Shown: positions 1-6,330, counted from the stretch's first letter. The stretch is DNA of 6,775 nt from JBGTBQ01 sp041749275 (GCA_041749275.1 JBGTBQ010000447.1:1-6775); one strand, 5' to 3'. Numbers and translations: made by a program. Notes: a model not told the origin generated them from the letters alone.

Positions 1-723
1 GCCCTCGCGCTCGGCCAGCGCGCGCAGGGGAGCCAACTCTTCTTCCTCGAGCGTCCAACTCAGCGTGCTCGCCGGGCCGCCGGAAACGGACTCCCAGGGA
101 AGCGTGGGCGGCGCGGGCTGCTTCCCCTTCTGCCCCAGCCAGTATTGGCGTTCGTCTTTCTTATCTTCCAGCTCAAGTAATTTGTTCTGCCATTCGGAGA
201 AGTCGGCGTATTGGATCACCTCGCCCGCCGGCTCCTCCTCGCCCTCCTCGGCCCCGTACAACACGGCCAACTCGGCCACGATGTTCTCAACCGACCACAC
301 GTCCGCGCACAGCCCCGACAGCGCCAGCACCAACTCGTGCCGCTCCCCCCCGAGGCGCAACAACAACGCACCCTCCAGCCCGCCTTCGGCTTCGGTCACC
401 TCGGCCCACTGCCTCTCCGCCTCGGCCTGCGCGGCCTGCTGGTCGGCCACCGCCCGCAGGTCGATTAGTGGCGCGCGGGTGCGGCGGCTGGCGGCGATGA
501 CCTGCACGGGCAACTGCATACCGGGCAGCCGCTCGAAGCCGGTGCGTAGTGCCTCGTGGCGCGCGACAAGCTGGTCGAGGGCGCGGGCGAGCCGGGCGGG
601 GTCGAGCGGCCCGTCGAGCCGGACGGAGCAGGTGAGGCGGGCGGGCACGGAGTGCGCTTGGAGAAGCCAGAGGCGCTTCTGTTGCGGCGACAGCCGGTAG
701 CCTTCGAGGACTTGACTTTGCAT
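1..723 (-). CDS. NRPS, N-terminal condensation-like domain (partial, runs off left edge)
   Basis: The first 241 codons of a large cytoplasmic non-ribosomal peptide synthetase are open from ATG 723-721 to the window edge. Four condensation-domain motifs appear in order: C1 SPQQKRLWLL at residues 12-21, C2 RHEALRTGF at 55-63, the C3 position at 136-144, and C4 YADFSEW at 172-178. Residues 192-195 (RQYW) match the usual segment after C4. At C3 the expected HHxxxDGWS reads SGLCADVWS: both histidines are lost, Asp141 is kept and Gly142 is replaced by Val. Peptide-bond formation in the standard way is therefore doubtful. From memory, similar LCAD-type motifs occur in N-terminal C-like domains of cyanobacterial synthetases; I could not search. 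The start is supported by AGGAAG (735-740) and by C1 beginning at residue 12. An MbtH-like gene upstream on the same strand supports the call. Downstream domains and product are unknown. Confidence 0.9.
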   Translation of the reverse strand, partial: MQSQVLEGYRLSPQQKRLWLLQAHSVPARLTCSVRLDGPLDPARLARALDQLVARHEALRTGFERLPGMQLPVQVIAASRRTRAPLIDLRAVADQQAAQAEAERQWAEVTEAEGGLEGALLLRLGGERHELVLALSGLCADVWSVENIVAELAVLYGAEEGEEEPAGEVIQYADFSEWQNKLLELEDKKDERQYWLGQKGKQPAPPTLPWESVSGGPASTLSWTLEEEELAPLRALAEREG

Positions 724-764
724 CAGCGGAGTCTCTTCCTGTAGAAAGACATCAAATCAGGGTG

Positions 765-770
765 ATTATA
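765..770 (-). promoter_or_regulatory. Candidate -10 box for the NRPS gene
   Basis: A perfect TATAAT reads on the minus strand, ending 41 bases before the NRPS ATG, inside a GC-rich region. This would place a transcript start near position 758 and leave a short leader that includes the AGGAAG ribosome site. No good -35 hexamer lies 16-18 bases upstream; the sequence there is CACCGC-like. The promoter would need an activator or may be chance. If real, the NRPS can be transcribed independently of the upstream genes now separated from it by IS630. Confidence 0.35.
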
Positions 771-889
771 ACCGCTCGTTTTTTTGTGCGGTGATGAGAA
801 GTTCTTTTAGCTATGGGGCAAACACCGGAAGTTGGGAGTACCTAAGATATACCCGGAGCAGCAGTTTGAATTTGTAATCGATGCCGGGC

Positions 890-951
890 ATTGAAATTGA
901 ACGGTTCGCGGGCCGTTCAACTTGATCGGGAGGAGCCCCGCCGATTTCAAT
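890..951. repeat. Nested inverted repeats, possible structured leader RNA
   Basis: Three stems can be drawn by eye. An outer stem pairs ATTGAAAT (890-897) with ATTTCAAT (944-951). It encloses a strong hairpin, TTGAACGG (897-904) with CCGTTCAA (913-920) around an 8-base loop, and a smaller hairpin, CGGG (927-930) with CCCG (937-940). The outer and first inner stems share one base. Together they could form a three-way junction in the RNA of either strand. The structure lies in the NRPS leader about 170 bases before the start. No U-tract follows either way, so it is not a classical terminator. Function is unknown. Confidence 0.35.
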
Positions 952-1240
952 TCCTGTCGAGACGTATTCATGCGACCCGTTCTTTCCGACATCAGGCATC
1001 CGCTGCCAAGATGCGCGATCGGCGTGAAGCCAGGGGCGGTGCGATGGCAATGCGCTGCTCGGCACGCATTGCCGTCGTGAAGTTCGAGGTGATCAGCGTC
1101 TTTCCGTGTCGGGAATGCGCGTCCTGAATGGCGACCGCGTGCTTGATTTTGGTCATGTCTCGTCCCGCGGAGTCGCCCCATCCTGCCACTTCAAACACCG
1201 GCGATTGATTTTCTGCATAAGGAGAGTTTATGAAGGGTTA

Positions 1241-1294
1241 ACCGTACTGACAAATAATGCAGGTCAGAATTTGACAACTAATTCGACTTAGAAT
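1241..1294 (+). repeat. IS630 left terminal inverted repeat
   Basis: The outer 13 bases match the right end perfectly. Allowing one gap, 44 of 54 positions match the right end by hand count. It holds one exact copy of the 13-mer TTCGACTTAGAAT (1282-1294) and a decayed outer copy ending in CAGAAT near 1265-1270. The transposase stop codon (1278-1280) lies inside this repeat. Confidence 0.85.
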
Positions 1295-2338
1295 TCGGTA
1301 GATATGGGATTTTCACCCATCGGTCTTTGCACCGATTCTTGGCTTTCAAATAGCGACTGATGCGCCGCTTGGTTGTGTGGGCGTCAAGGTCGTTACTGTT
1401 GTCCAAGACCATCAACTGAAGGTCGCTAAAGAGCGTCTCCACCGGATTGTCGTCAGGACTCGCTTTCGGCAAGCTCACATAGCGCAGCTTGAGTTGGCGC
1501 ATGACCCGCCTCGTTTCGCGTGAAATGCAGGGGTGTGCGCGGTCTTGGTCTAAGCCGACCCAGACCGCTTGCCCCTCGTAGCGCCGCCGCATGAGCCGCA
1601 TGAACTGACAGACGAAAGGAGTCGCTTTGCCTTCCATGAAAGCCCAATGTCTGTGGCCGGTGACGACGTTGTAAGCCAGCAAGAGGTAGAACTTGCCGCG
1701 CGTCGGTTGCTGTTTGGCGAGGACGAGTTTGGCCTGACTCGTCCAGCGGCGTCCGCCGTAAGCTTTAATAAAGACCGGCTTGACATCAAAGAAGAGCCGC
1801 ACTCCTGTTTTCGGCAAGCGCCGCCAAATCCCGCGCACACGGCTCAAAATGGCAAGGCGCTGCGGGTCACGGCTGATGATTTTGCGCCGGACGCGGGCGA
1901 AGCGGAGGCCCCCTTTTTCAACCACTGGCGCACGGTCTCTGGACTCACGCGCCCGACGACACGCTCTTTGATTAAGTAGTCGCAGAGCCGCCGCACAGAC
2001 CACCGGGCGAAGGGTAAGCCTTGTTCAATGGGCGAGGAGTCCACCAACTGCCGCGCCAGTTGCGCTGGGGCGGCAGTGAACCGCGCCGGGCGCCCCCGGC
2101 GCGTTCTCGTCGCAACACACTGTAGGCCGTGCACGGCGAACTGCTGGAGGTCTTGATAGATGGTCACTGCATGAACATGCAAAGCGGCGGCAATGTCAAC
2201 GCCTGCCCAGCCTTCGCCGTAGAGCAAGATGGCTTGCGCGCGGCGCAGTTGTTGAGCCGATAAATCTGCGCTCAACGACTCTTCCAGCTTGCGCTGTTCG
2301 TTGACGCGCGGCTTTCTGATTTTCAAAGAACGAGCCAT
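1278..2338 (-). CDS. IS630-family transposase, two frames joined by -1 frameshift
   Basis: This DDE transposase cuts and joins the element's ends. Frame one starts at ATG 2338-2336, eight bases after AAGGGAG (2347-2353). It carries a helix-turn-helix at about residues 31-65 and an RRGRPARF linker further on, and stops alone at 1844. The catalytic part lies in the -1 frame and ends at 1278. A -1 shift at A_AAG_GGG (1916-1910) gives one 353-residue protein, normal for the family, with the expected WLKK-GGLRF junction. In that product Asp185 (FFDVK), Asp264 (GLDQDRAH) and Glu301 (NPVETLF) fit the DDE triad, and His269 matches the usual DNxxxH element. The two open frames overlap by 160 bases. 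The shift could instead be a disabling mutation or a homopolymer error, but a legal slippery heptamer favours programmed frameshifting. Confidence 0.87.
1910..1916 (-). promoter_or_regulatory. Candidate programmed -1 frameshift heptamer A_AAG_GGG
   Basis: In the upstream frame the codons read TTG AAA AAG GGG GCC. The seven bases from the last A of AAA fit X_XXY_YYZ exactly. Slipping back one base lets both tRNAs re-pair as AAA GGG, and the next codons (GGC CTC CGC) enter the catalytic frame. It is codons 141-143 of the transposase. I see no strong stem just downstream. Confidence 0.65.
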
Positions 2339-2370
2339 AGTCGAATCTCCCTTGCACAGGTGATTCTGCT

Positions 2371-2425
2371 ATTCTAAGTCGAAATTAGCGGACAAATTCT
2401 AAGTCGAATTTCTTGTCAGTACGGT
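2371..2425 (-). repeat. IS630 right terminal inverted repeat with two 13-mers
   Basis: Read inward from 2425 it begins ACCGTACTGACAA and then carries two exact copies of TTCGACTTAGAAT (2408-2396 and 2383-2371), 25 bases apart. The repeated 13-mers are probable transposase binding sites, as inner and outer sites are in mariner-like elements; that role is inferred. Confidence 0.85.
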
Positions 2426-2427
2426 TA

Positions 2428-2586
2428 ACCTTAGCGCGGGCGACAAGCCATTGGTGCGGATCAGACCAAGAGGTTCCCGCGGGTGAAGGTCGAATACCGA
2501 CTGTGAGACGGCAGGGACAAGGAGGGCGGCACCGTCGATGTAGCCCCTGAAGCGGATATGGAGCAAGAATACCCGCCGCGAGAGAA
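2428..2586. other. Spacer between IS630 right end and the 115-residue gene
   Basis: A minus-strand frame starting GTG at 2590 overlaps the preceding stop by four bases (GTGA) and runs into the IS end at 2399. Its composition is not protein-like and it has no recognisable motif. Without the IS it would stop about 17 codons after the junction. I treat it as chance and call no gene here. Confidence 0.4.
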
Positions 2587-2934
2587 TCACTCGCCGACCG
2601 AAGCAGCGACGTTTTGACCGGCTTCCTTCACGTCCTGTTCATCGCGTATGTCTTCGGGCAACTCGAAGCCCAGAGTTTTGGTACAAAACTCCCGCCACTC
2701 CGGCGTGACCTTGTCGAAGATGATGTTCTGATCGAGGAAGATCCCGTCCGTGACCGTGAAGTTCTCCTGAAGATATAGAACGTCCTCGTCGGTCAACTCC
2801 CTCGGCGTCTCGACCTCCTGTCCGTCGATCTTCTCTTTCGACTTCCTCAGATTTTCGCGGTTCTCACTCCAGTCGCTGTACCCTCGAAAACTACTCACGT
2901 GATACGCCTTGCAGTACCTACCCATGTTTGGCAT
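2587..2934 (-). CDS. Conserved-looking 115-residue protein of unknown function in NRPS operon
   Basis: A small, acidic, soluble protein with no signal peptide or membrane segment. It starts MPNMGRYCKAY. Its middle has a charged Lys/Glu stretch and a PRELTDEDVLYLQENFTV segment, then an aromatic-rich block with DGIFLDQNIIFD and TPEWREFC, and a loose charged tail. An upstream in-frame ATG at 2943 touches the Shine-Dalgarno AAGGAGG (2944-2950) directly, so the ATG at 2934, nine bases downstream of it, is the likely start. It lies 92 bases after the MbtH-like gene on the same strand and precedes the NRPS, separated now by IS630. I do not recognise a named family. From memory, similar short proteins accompany cyanobacterial NRPS genes, but this was not checked. 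Context suggests a synthetase partner or tailoring accessory. Confidence 0.8.
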   Translation of the reverse strand: MPNMGRYCKAYHVSSFRGYSDWSENRENLRKSKEKIDGQEVETPRELTDEDVLYLQENFTVTDGIFLDQNIIFDKVTPEWREFCTKTLGFELPEDIRDEQDVKEAGQNVAASVGE

Positions 2935-2943
2935 GAATCCCAT

Positions 2944-2950
2944 CCTCCTT
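2944..2950 (-). promoter_or_regulatory. Strong ribosome binding site AAGGAGG that decides the start
   Basis: A seven-base Shine-Dalgarno match ends immediately before ATG 2943-2941 (no spacing) and nine bases before ATG 2934-2932. Only the second spacing is workable, so the three extra residues of the longer frame are probably untranslated. Confidence 0.75.
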
Positions 2951-3026
2951 CGAGATTAATAACGACGAGCGCAGACTCGTTGGTCACACTCCGTGCCCGG
3001 GGAATAGTCGCTCCGGGTGAGCGGCA

Positions 3027-3251
3027 CTAGCTTTTGTTCGCCATCTCTTCCATCTTTTTTCTCAGGCTGAGCGGGCGCATATCGGTCCACACTTCCTTGA
3101 TGTATTCCAGACACTCCTGCTTCGTGCCGCTCTTGCCGGCGTCGTTCCAGCCGAGGGCGTTTTCCCTGTCCGCTGGCCAGATGGAGTATTGCTCCTCATG
3201 ATTTACGACCACCTTGTAGATTCTGGTGTCCTCGGTTTCGTCCCAGTTCAT
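3027..3251 (-). CDS. MbtH-like protein
   Basis: A 74-residue cytoplasmic protein that, by family knowledge, binds NRPS adenylation domains and promotes their folding or activity. The family signature is clear: Asn17-x-Glu19-x-Gln21-x-Ser23-x-Trp25-Pro26, then Gly34-Trp35, Leu48, and WTDMRP at residues 55-60. The Pro normally two residues before Gly34 is Ala32 here. Length is normal for the family, with a slightly extended basic tail (LRKKMEEMANKS). The start at 3251 is supported by AAAGGGG (3260-3266) eight bases upstream. It is the first gene of a minus-strand set leading to the 115-residue protein and the NRPS, and its presence predicts at least one adenylation domain beyond the left edge. 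Confidence 0.96.
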   Translation of the reverse strand: MNWDETEDTRIYKVVVNHEEQYSIWPADRENALGWNDAGKSGTKQECLEYIKEVWTDMRPLSLRKKMEEMANKS

Positions 3252-3685
3252 TTCTCCGACCCCTTTCTTTATTCGAACGTGCCCGGTCGGCGGCGGCGGA
3301 CAAAGCCACCACGTCGCACACCGGCTACTAACCCTGTCATTTTTCGATTATGTGAGGCGCGCACCAATGAATCTGATTAACCGCCTCGACTGCAACTAAC
3401 CGCGTGCACATCTCCCTTCGAGCACTTCCCGCTCACGCAATTACCGCTAAGAATCAGTCCCGGAGCAGCGCCAGCCGGGACAGGCGGCAGAATTTCTCAA
3501 AGCGAGACTAAGACGGCCCGCGTCTGACTGAATTGACCGGAAATCCACCCGGTCGGTCGCCGCCCGAAGATGACCGAAACGCGCGGCGCCGACATATTGT
3601 CTCTGCATGGGAGGTGTCTAGATGACAGAAACGGATTGACTACGACTAACCTGAATTATTCCGCGAACGTAGGGCATGTAAGAAC

Positions 3686-3895
3686 TCAGGCGGCGATTCT
3701 CTGAAGCTCCTCTGGCAACCCCTTCTGCACGTAGACCCTTGCATCACTCAAGGTGCGTGGCTTTATCAGTTGCGCCGACCCCGCCAAGATCCCTTGTTCA
3801 ATGAAGACCATTGCCCGGACCCGGCCCGTGAAATACAACCATGGGCCTTCGCCGTACACAGGCGGCCTGTAGTATTTATAAAGGCACCCGGAGTG
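3686..3895 (-). pseudogene. Unidentified coding remnant, in-frame stop near its start
   Basis: A 69-codon minus-strand frame with protein-like composition ends at TGA 3688-3686. It includes YKYYRPPVYGEGPWLYFTG and later LPEELQRIAA. The frame is interrupted upstream by TAG (3898-3896), preceded in frame by an ATG-started stretch reading MSVKVFGK. Reading through that TAG would give a product of about 78 residues. This looks like a decayed small gene or the 3' end of a larger one. I do not recognise the family, and chance cannot be excluded. Confidence 0.35.
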
Positions 3896-3920
3896 CTACT
3901 TGCCAAACACCTTTACCGAC

Positions 3921-3948
3921 ATTGTCTTCGGTTTTGAGAAAATGTCAA
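3921..3948 (-). promoter_or_regulatory. Candidate minus-strand promoter upstream of the MbtH-like gene
   Basis: A perfect TTGACA (3948-3943) is followed after 16 bases by GACAAT (3926-3921), which matches the -10 consensus at four of six bases. It points towards the MbtH-like gene, about 670 bases away, across the remnant at 3686-3895. It may be the original promoter of that remnant. No better promoter was found nearer the MbtH-like start. Confidence 0.3.
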
Positions 3949-4257
3949 CAAAAATTCCATACGCCCCCGTCCATATTTTCCGACCGCCGGTGTTAAACGA
4001 ATCGTCGAGGCCGAAAGTTTTAGGCGGCCCTGCTGTCTGCCCCCTCACCCCGACGCGCGGGCCGGACGTGCTACGAATTTTCAGTGCTTGAGCCGGTTTT
4101 GCTTTTGTGTCAAACTTACGCCGGCATCAACCTCGGCGGGGGTCAGGAAGGTCGCTTCGCGGACTCTCCCCAAGACGCCGCACCCGGCCCCGACTTCCCC
4201 GGTCGAGCGTTGATGAATCTTCACATCACAACAGAAAAATCAAGGTGGAAAGTTTCC

Positions 4258-6192
4258 ATGACTGAAAACTCCAAAACATACCAGTTTCAGGCCGAGACCA
4301 AGCCGCTGCTCGACCTGATGGTGCACTCACTCTATACCAACAAGGACATCTTTTTGCGCGAGCTGATCTCGAACGCCTCGGACGCGCTCGACAGGCTGCG
4401 TTTCGAGTCCCTGACGAAGCCCGAGCTGCTCGGCCAGGACGACAAGCTGGAAATCCGCTTGGACGCTGACCGCGCCGCGCGGACGATAACCGTCAGCGAC
4501 AACGGAATCGGGATGAGCCGCGAAGAGGTGATCGCCAACATCGGCACGATCGCCAAGTCGGGGACGCGCGAGCTTCGCGCGCAGGCGGATGTCGGCGAGC
4601 AGCTCTCCAAGCTGATCGGTCAGTTCGGGGTCGGCTTTTACTCCTCGTTCATGGTCGCCGACAGGGTCGTCCTGGAGACCCGCCGCGCCGACGCGGAAAC
4701 GGCTGTGCGCTGGGAGTCCGAAGGCGACGACCAGTATTCACTCTCCGACGCGGAGAAGTCCGGCCGCGGCACCACCATCACCCTTCACCTCAAGCCATAT
4801 GACCCCGAAGCCGGGATCGAGGATTACACGGACAAGTGGGTGTTGGCGCGCATCGTCAAGCAGTACTCCGACTTCGTGAGCTACCCGGTCGTCTACACCG
4901 ATCGCCGCGAAGGCGGCGAGGTGAGCGTCGAAGGGGAGAAGGGCGAGAACGCGGTCATCGTCGAGGACAAGGTCCTCAACACGATGAAACCCCTCTGGAC
5001 GCGCCCGCCGTCCGAGGTGACCGGCGAAGAGTACGTCGAGTTCTACCGCAACATGTTCCACGACCCCGGCGAGCCGCTGCTGACGCTTCACCTCAGGGCG
5101 GAGGGGCGGCTCGAATATCAGGTGCTGCTCTTCGCCCCGCCCAACGCGCCGCAGGACCTCTACTACCAGTCCACCGAGACCGAGCTGCGCTTATACGCCA
5201 AGGGCGTCCTCATCATGGAGCGTTGCGCCGAGCTGCTGCCGCGCTACCTGCGGTTCGTCAAGGGCGTCGTCGATTCCGCGGACTTGCCCCTCAACATCTC
5301 GCGCCAGATGTTGCAGCAAGACCGGCACATCTCGCAGATGCACAAGTGGATAACCGCCAAGGTTGTCAACGAGATCGTCAACCTCTCCGCCAACGACCCG
5401 GAGAGGTACCTGCGTCTGTGGGCACAGTTCGGCCGCACAATCAAGGAAGGCGTCATGGCCGACCGCGACAACCGGGACGCGCTCGTCTCTCTATTGCTGT
5501 TCCAGTCGTCGCACGACCCCGAGAAGCTGACCACGTTGAAAGACTACGTCGGGCGGATGCCGGAGGAGCAGCAGCAGATCTTCTACCTGACCGGCGACTC
5601 ACGCGGCGTGGTCGAGAACTCGCCGCACCTCGAAGCCTTCAAACAAAAGTCATACGAGGTCTTGTACCTCACCGACCCGGTTGACGAGCTGGTGGTGCAG
5701 AGCCTACCGGAGTTCGAAGGGCGCAAGCTGAAGTCCATCGGCAAAGGCACGGTCGAGCTCGGCAGCGGCGAGGAGCAGGAGCAGCAAAAAAAGGAGCTGG
5801 AGGAGCAGCAGGCGCAGGCGGCAGGGCTGCTCGAACTGCTCCAGAAGCGGCTGGACGCGCACGTCAAGCAGGTGCGGCTGACGAACCGCCTGACGACCTC
5901 GCCGGTCTGCCTAGTTGCCGCCAACGAGTTCGACGACAGCCCCTTCGTCGAGCGCCTGCTGCAACGCGGCAAGGGTGGCGGCCCGAAGCAGCGCCGCGTG
6001 ATGGAGCTGAACCCGAAGCACGAAATCTATTCGAAGATGGAGGAACGCTTCCGGCAGGACAGCGGCGACCCCGTCCTGAACGACTACGCCGACCTGCTCT
6101 TCGGCTACGCCCTTCTGGCGGAAGGCTCGGAGATCACGGAGCCGGTCGGGTTCAACCGGGTGCTGGTCTCGCTGCTCGCGCGCGCGCTGTAG
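4258..6192 (+). CDS. htpG: Molecular chaperone HtpG (Hsp90)
   Basis: A 644-residue cytosolic ATP-dependent chaperone, full length for bacterial Hsp90. The GHKL ATPase domain holds FLRELISNASDALDR (residues 32-46, catalytic Glu35, Asn39), SDNGIGM (80-86, nucleotide-contacting Asp81), GTIAKSGT (96-103) and GQFGVGF (121-127). The middle domain has KPLWTRPPSEVTGEEY, FAPPNAPQDL and the conserved VDSADLPLNISRQMLQQ segment. The C-terminal part carries a Gln/Glu-rich linker before the LTNRL and NPKHEIY segments. The start at 4258 follows AAGGTGG (4242-4248) by nine bases, and MTENSKTYQFQAET matches the usual HtpG N-terminus; the frame extends upstream to 4084 without such support. It is divergent from the NRPS-side genes and convergent with the exporter remnant, so it sits inside the NRPS locus. 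Whether it is the only genomic copy cannot be seen. Confidence 0.98.
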   Translation: MTENSKTYQFQAETKPLLDLMVHSLYTNKDIFLRELISNASDALDRLRFESLTKPELLGQDDKLEIRLDADRAARTITVSDNGIGMSREEVIANIGTIAKSGTRELRAQADVGEQLSKLIGQFGVGFYSSFMVADRVVLETRRADAETAVRWESEGDDQYSLSDAEKSGRGTTITLHLKPYDPEAGIEDYTDKWVLARIVKQYSDFVSYPVVYTDRREGGEVSVEGEKGENAVIVEDKVLNTMKPLWTRPPSEVTGEEYVEFYRNMFHDPGEPLLTLHLRAEGRLEYQVLLFAPPNAPQDLYYQSTETELRLYAKGVLIMERCAELLPRYLRFVKGVVDSADLPLNISRQMLQQDRHISQMHKWITAKVVNEIVNLSANDPERYLRLWAQFGRTIKEGVMADRDNRDALVSLLLFQSSHDPEKLTTLKDYVGRMPEEQQQIFYLTGDSRGVVENSPHLEAFKQKSYEVLYLTDPVDELVVQSLPEFEGRKLKSIGKGTVELGSGEEQEQQKKELEEQQAQAAGLLELLQKRLDAHVKQVRLTNRLTTSPVCLVAANEFDDSPFVERLLQRGKGGGPKQRRVMELNPKHEIYSKMEERFRQDSGDPVLNDYADLLFGYALLAEGSEITEPVGFNRVLVSLLARAL

Positions 6193-6204
6193 AGGAGTTT
6201 GAAG

Positions 6205-6218
6205 GGCGCGGACGCGCC
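6205..6218. terminator. GC hairpin between convergent genes, weak terminator candidate
   Basis: GGCGC (6205-6209) pairs with GCGCC (6214-6218) around GGAC, in the 36-base gap between the htpG stop and the end of the converging exporter remnant. No T-run follows on either strand, so intrinsic termination is uncertain. Confidence 0.25.
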
Positions 6219-6228
6219 GCGCGGGTCA

Positions 6229-6330
6229 TCACACGGCCAACGCGTCGGAGGTCTGTAGGCACCAGCCGGACTCCGGCCTGATGACGCGGTCGGCGACGCG
6301 GTAGTAGCGCTCGTCGTGGCTGATGACCAG
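6229..6330 (-). pseudogene. C-terminus of an ABC transporter ATPase, probably cyclic-peptide exporter type (truncated)
   Basis: Only the last 33 codons and TGA (6231-6229) remain. They begin LVISHDERYYRVADRVI, containing the ABC H-loop histidine followed by the D-x-x-Y-Y/F-x-x-A-D-R pattern. From family knowledge, this pattern is typical of PvdE/SyrD-type cyclic peptide exporters, whose ATPase domain is C-terminal. Walker A, the signature motif, Walker B and any membrane domain are missing. The coding sequence breaks one base before an IS3-family end at 6332. Export of a non-ribosomal peptide fits the neighbouring NRPS and MbtH-like genes. With so few residues another ABC subfamily remains possible. 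Confidence 0.7.

Larger units (their letters stand above)
724..1238. other. NRPS upstream leader, no convincing gene
   Basis: About 515 bases lie between the NRPS start and the IS630 left end. Short open frames exist on both strands, the longest being 124 codons on the minus strand (1181-807). None shows a recognisable domain, a good ribosome site or a protein-like composition. The minus-strand frame at 1198-992 is the most protein-like, but it starts at GTG without a Shine-Dalgarno. A nested inverted repeat at 890-951 is listed separately. Before the IS arrived, this stretch plus 2428-2586 would have formed a roughly 675-base spacer between the 115-residue gene and the NRPS. Confidence 0.5.
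1241..2425 (-). mobile_element. Complete IS630-family insertion sequence (1185 bp)
   Basis: The element is bounded by perfect outer inverted repeats, ACCGTACTGACAA at 1241-1253 and its complement at 2413-2425. A TA dinucleotide sits on each side (1239-1240 and 2426-2427), the target duplication expected for the IS630/Tc1-mariner group. Length and the single DDE-type transposase fit the family. Joining the flanks recreates GGTTAACC, a palindrome centred on TA, so the ancestral target was probably that palindrome. Transcription runs the same way as the NRPS operon. Both ends and all catalytic residues are present, so the element looks potentially active, subject to the frameshift described under the transposase. 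Confidence 0.9.
3252..4257. other. Divergent intergenic region between MbtH-like gene and htpG
   Basis: About 1 kb without an intact gene. It holds a minus-strand coding remnant (3686-3895), a candidate minus-strand promoter (3921-3948) and a small inverted repeat, GACCGG (3535-3540) with CCGGTC (3549-3554). It also holds a good Shine-Dalgarno before a five-codon plus-strand frame (ATG 3622, stop 3637-3639). Plus-strand open frames at 3189-3380 and 3900-4091 have no ribosome site or recognisable content. I found no complete CIRCE element or clear heat-shock promoter ahead of htpG. Confidence 0.5.

Noticed and set aside
65..744. Long plus-strand open frames opposite the NRPS start
   Set aside because: The minus strand encodes clear condensation-domain motifs; the plus frames are shadows rich in Ser, Arg and Pro with no family features.
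807..1198. Minus-strand open frames of 68-124 codons in the NRPS leader
   Set aside because: No ribosome sites, conflicting frames and no recognisable motif.
1216..1240. AAGGAG plus ATG at 1230 as a plus-strand gene start next to the IS
   Set aside because: The frame stops after three codons, with or without the IS inserted.
2371..2408. Two 13-mers 25 bases apart as a CRISPR-like array
   Set aside because: Too short and too few; the same 13-mer occurs at the other IS630 end in inverted orientation, so it belongs to the terminal repeats.
2399..2590. 63-codon minus-strand frame overlapping the 115-residue gene by GTGA
   Set aside because: It runs into the IS630 end, has unconvincing composition and no Shine-Dalgarno at a suitable distance.
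3891..3898. GAGTGCTA, a half of the CIRCE heat-shock operator
   Set aside because: The opposite half (TTAGCACTC) is absent at the required 9-base spacing, and the site is some 360 bases from htpG.
4084..4257. N-terminal extension of htpG to 4084
   Set aside because: The family N-terminus and a well-spaced AAGGTGG both point to ATG 4258; the upstream part has no HtpG similarity and no ribosome site.
4836..5684. 282-codon plus-strand frame inside htpG
   Set aside because: Arg-rich shadow frame of a GC-rich gene; htpG is unambiguous.
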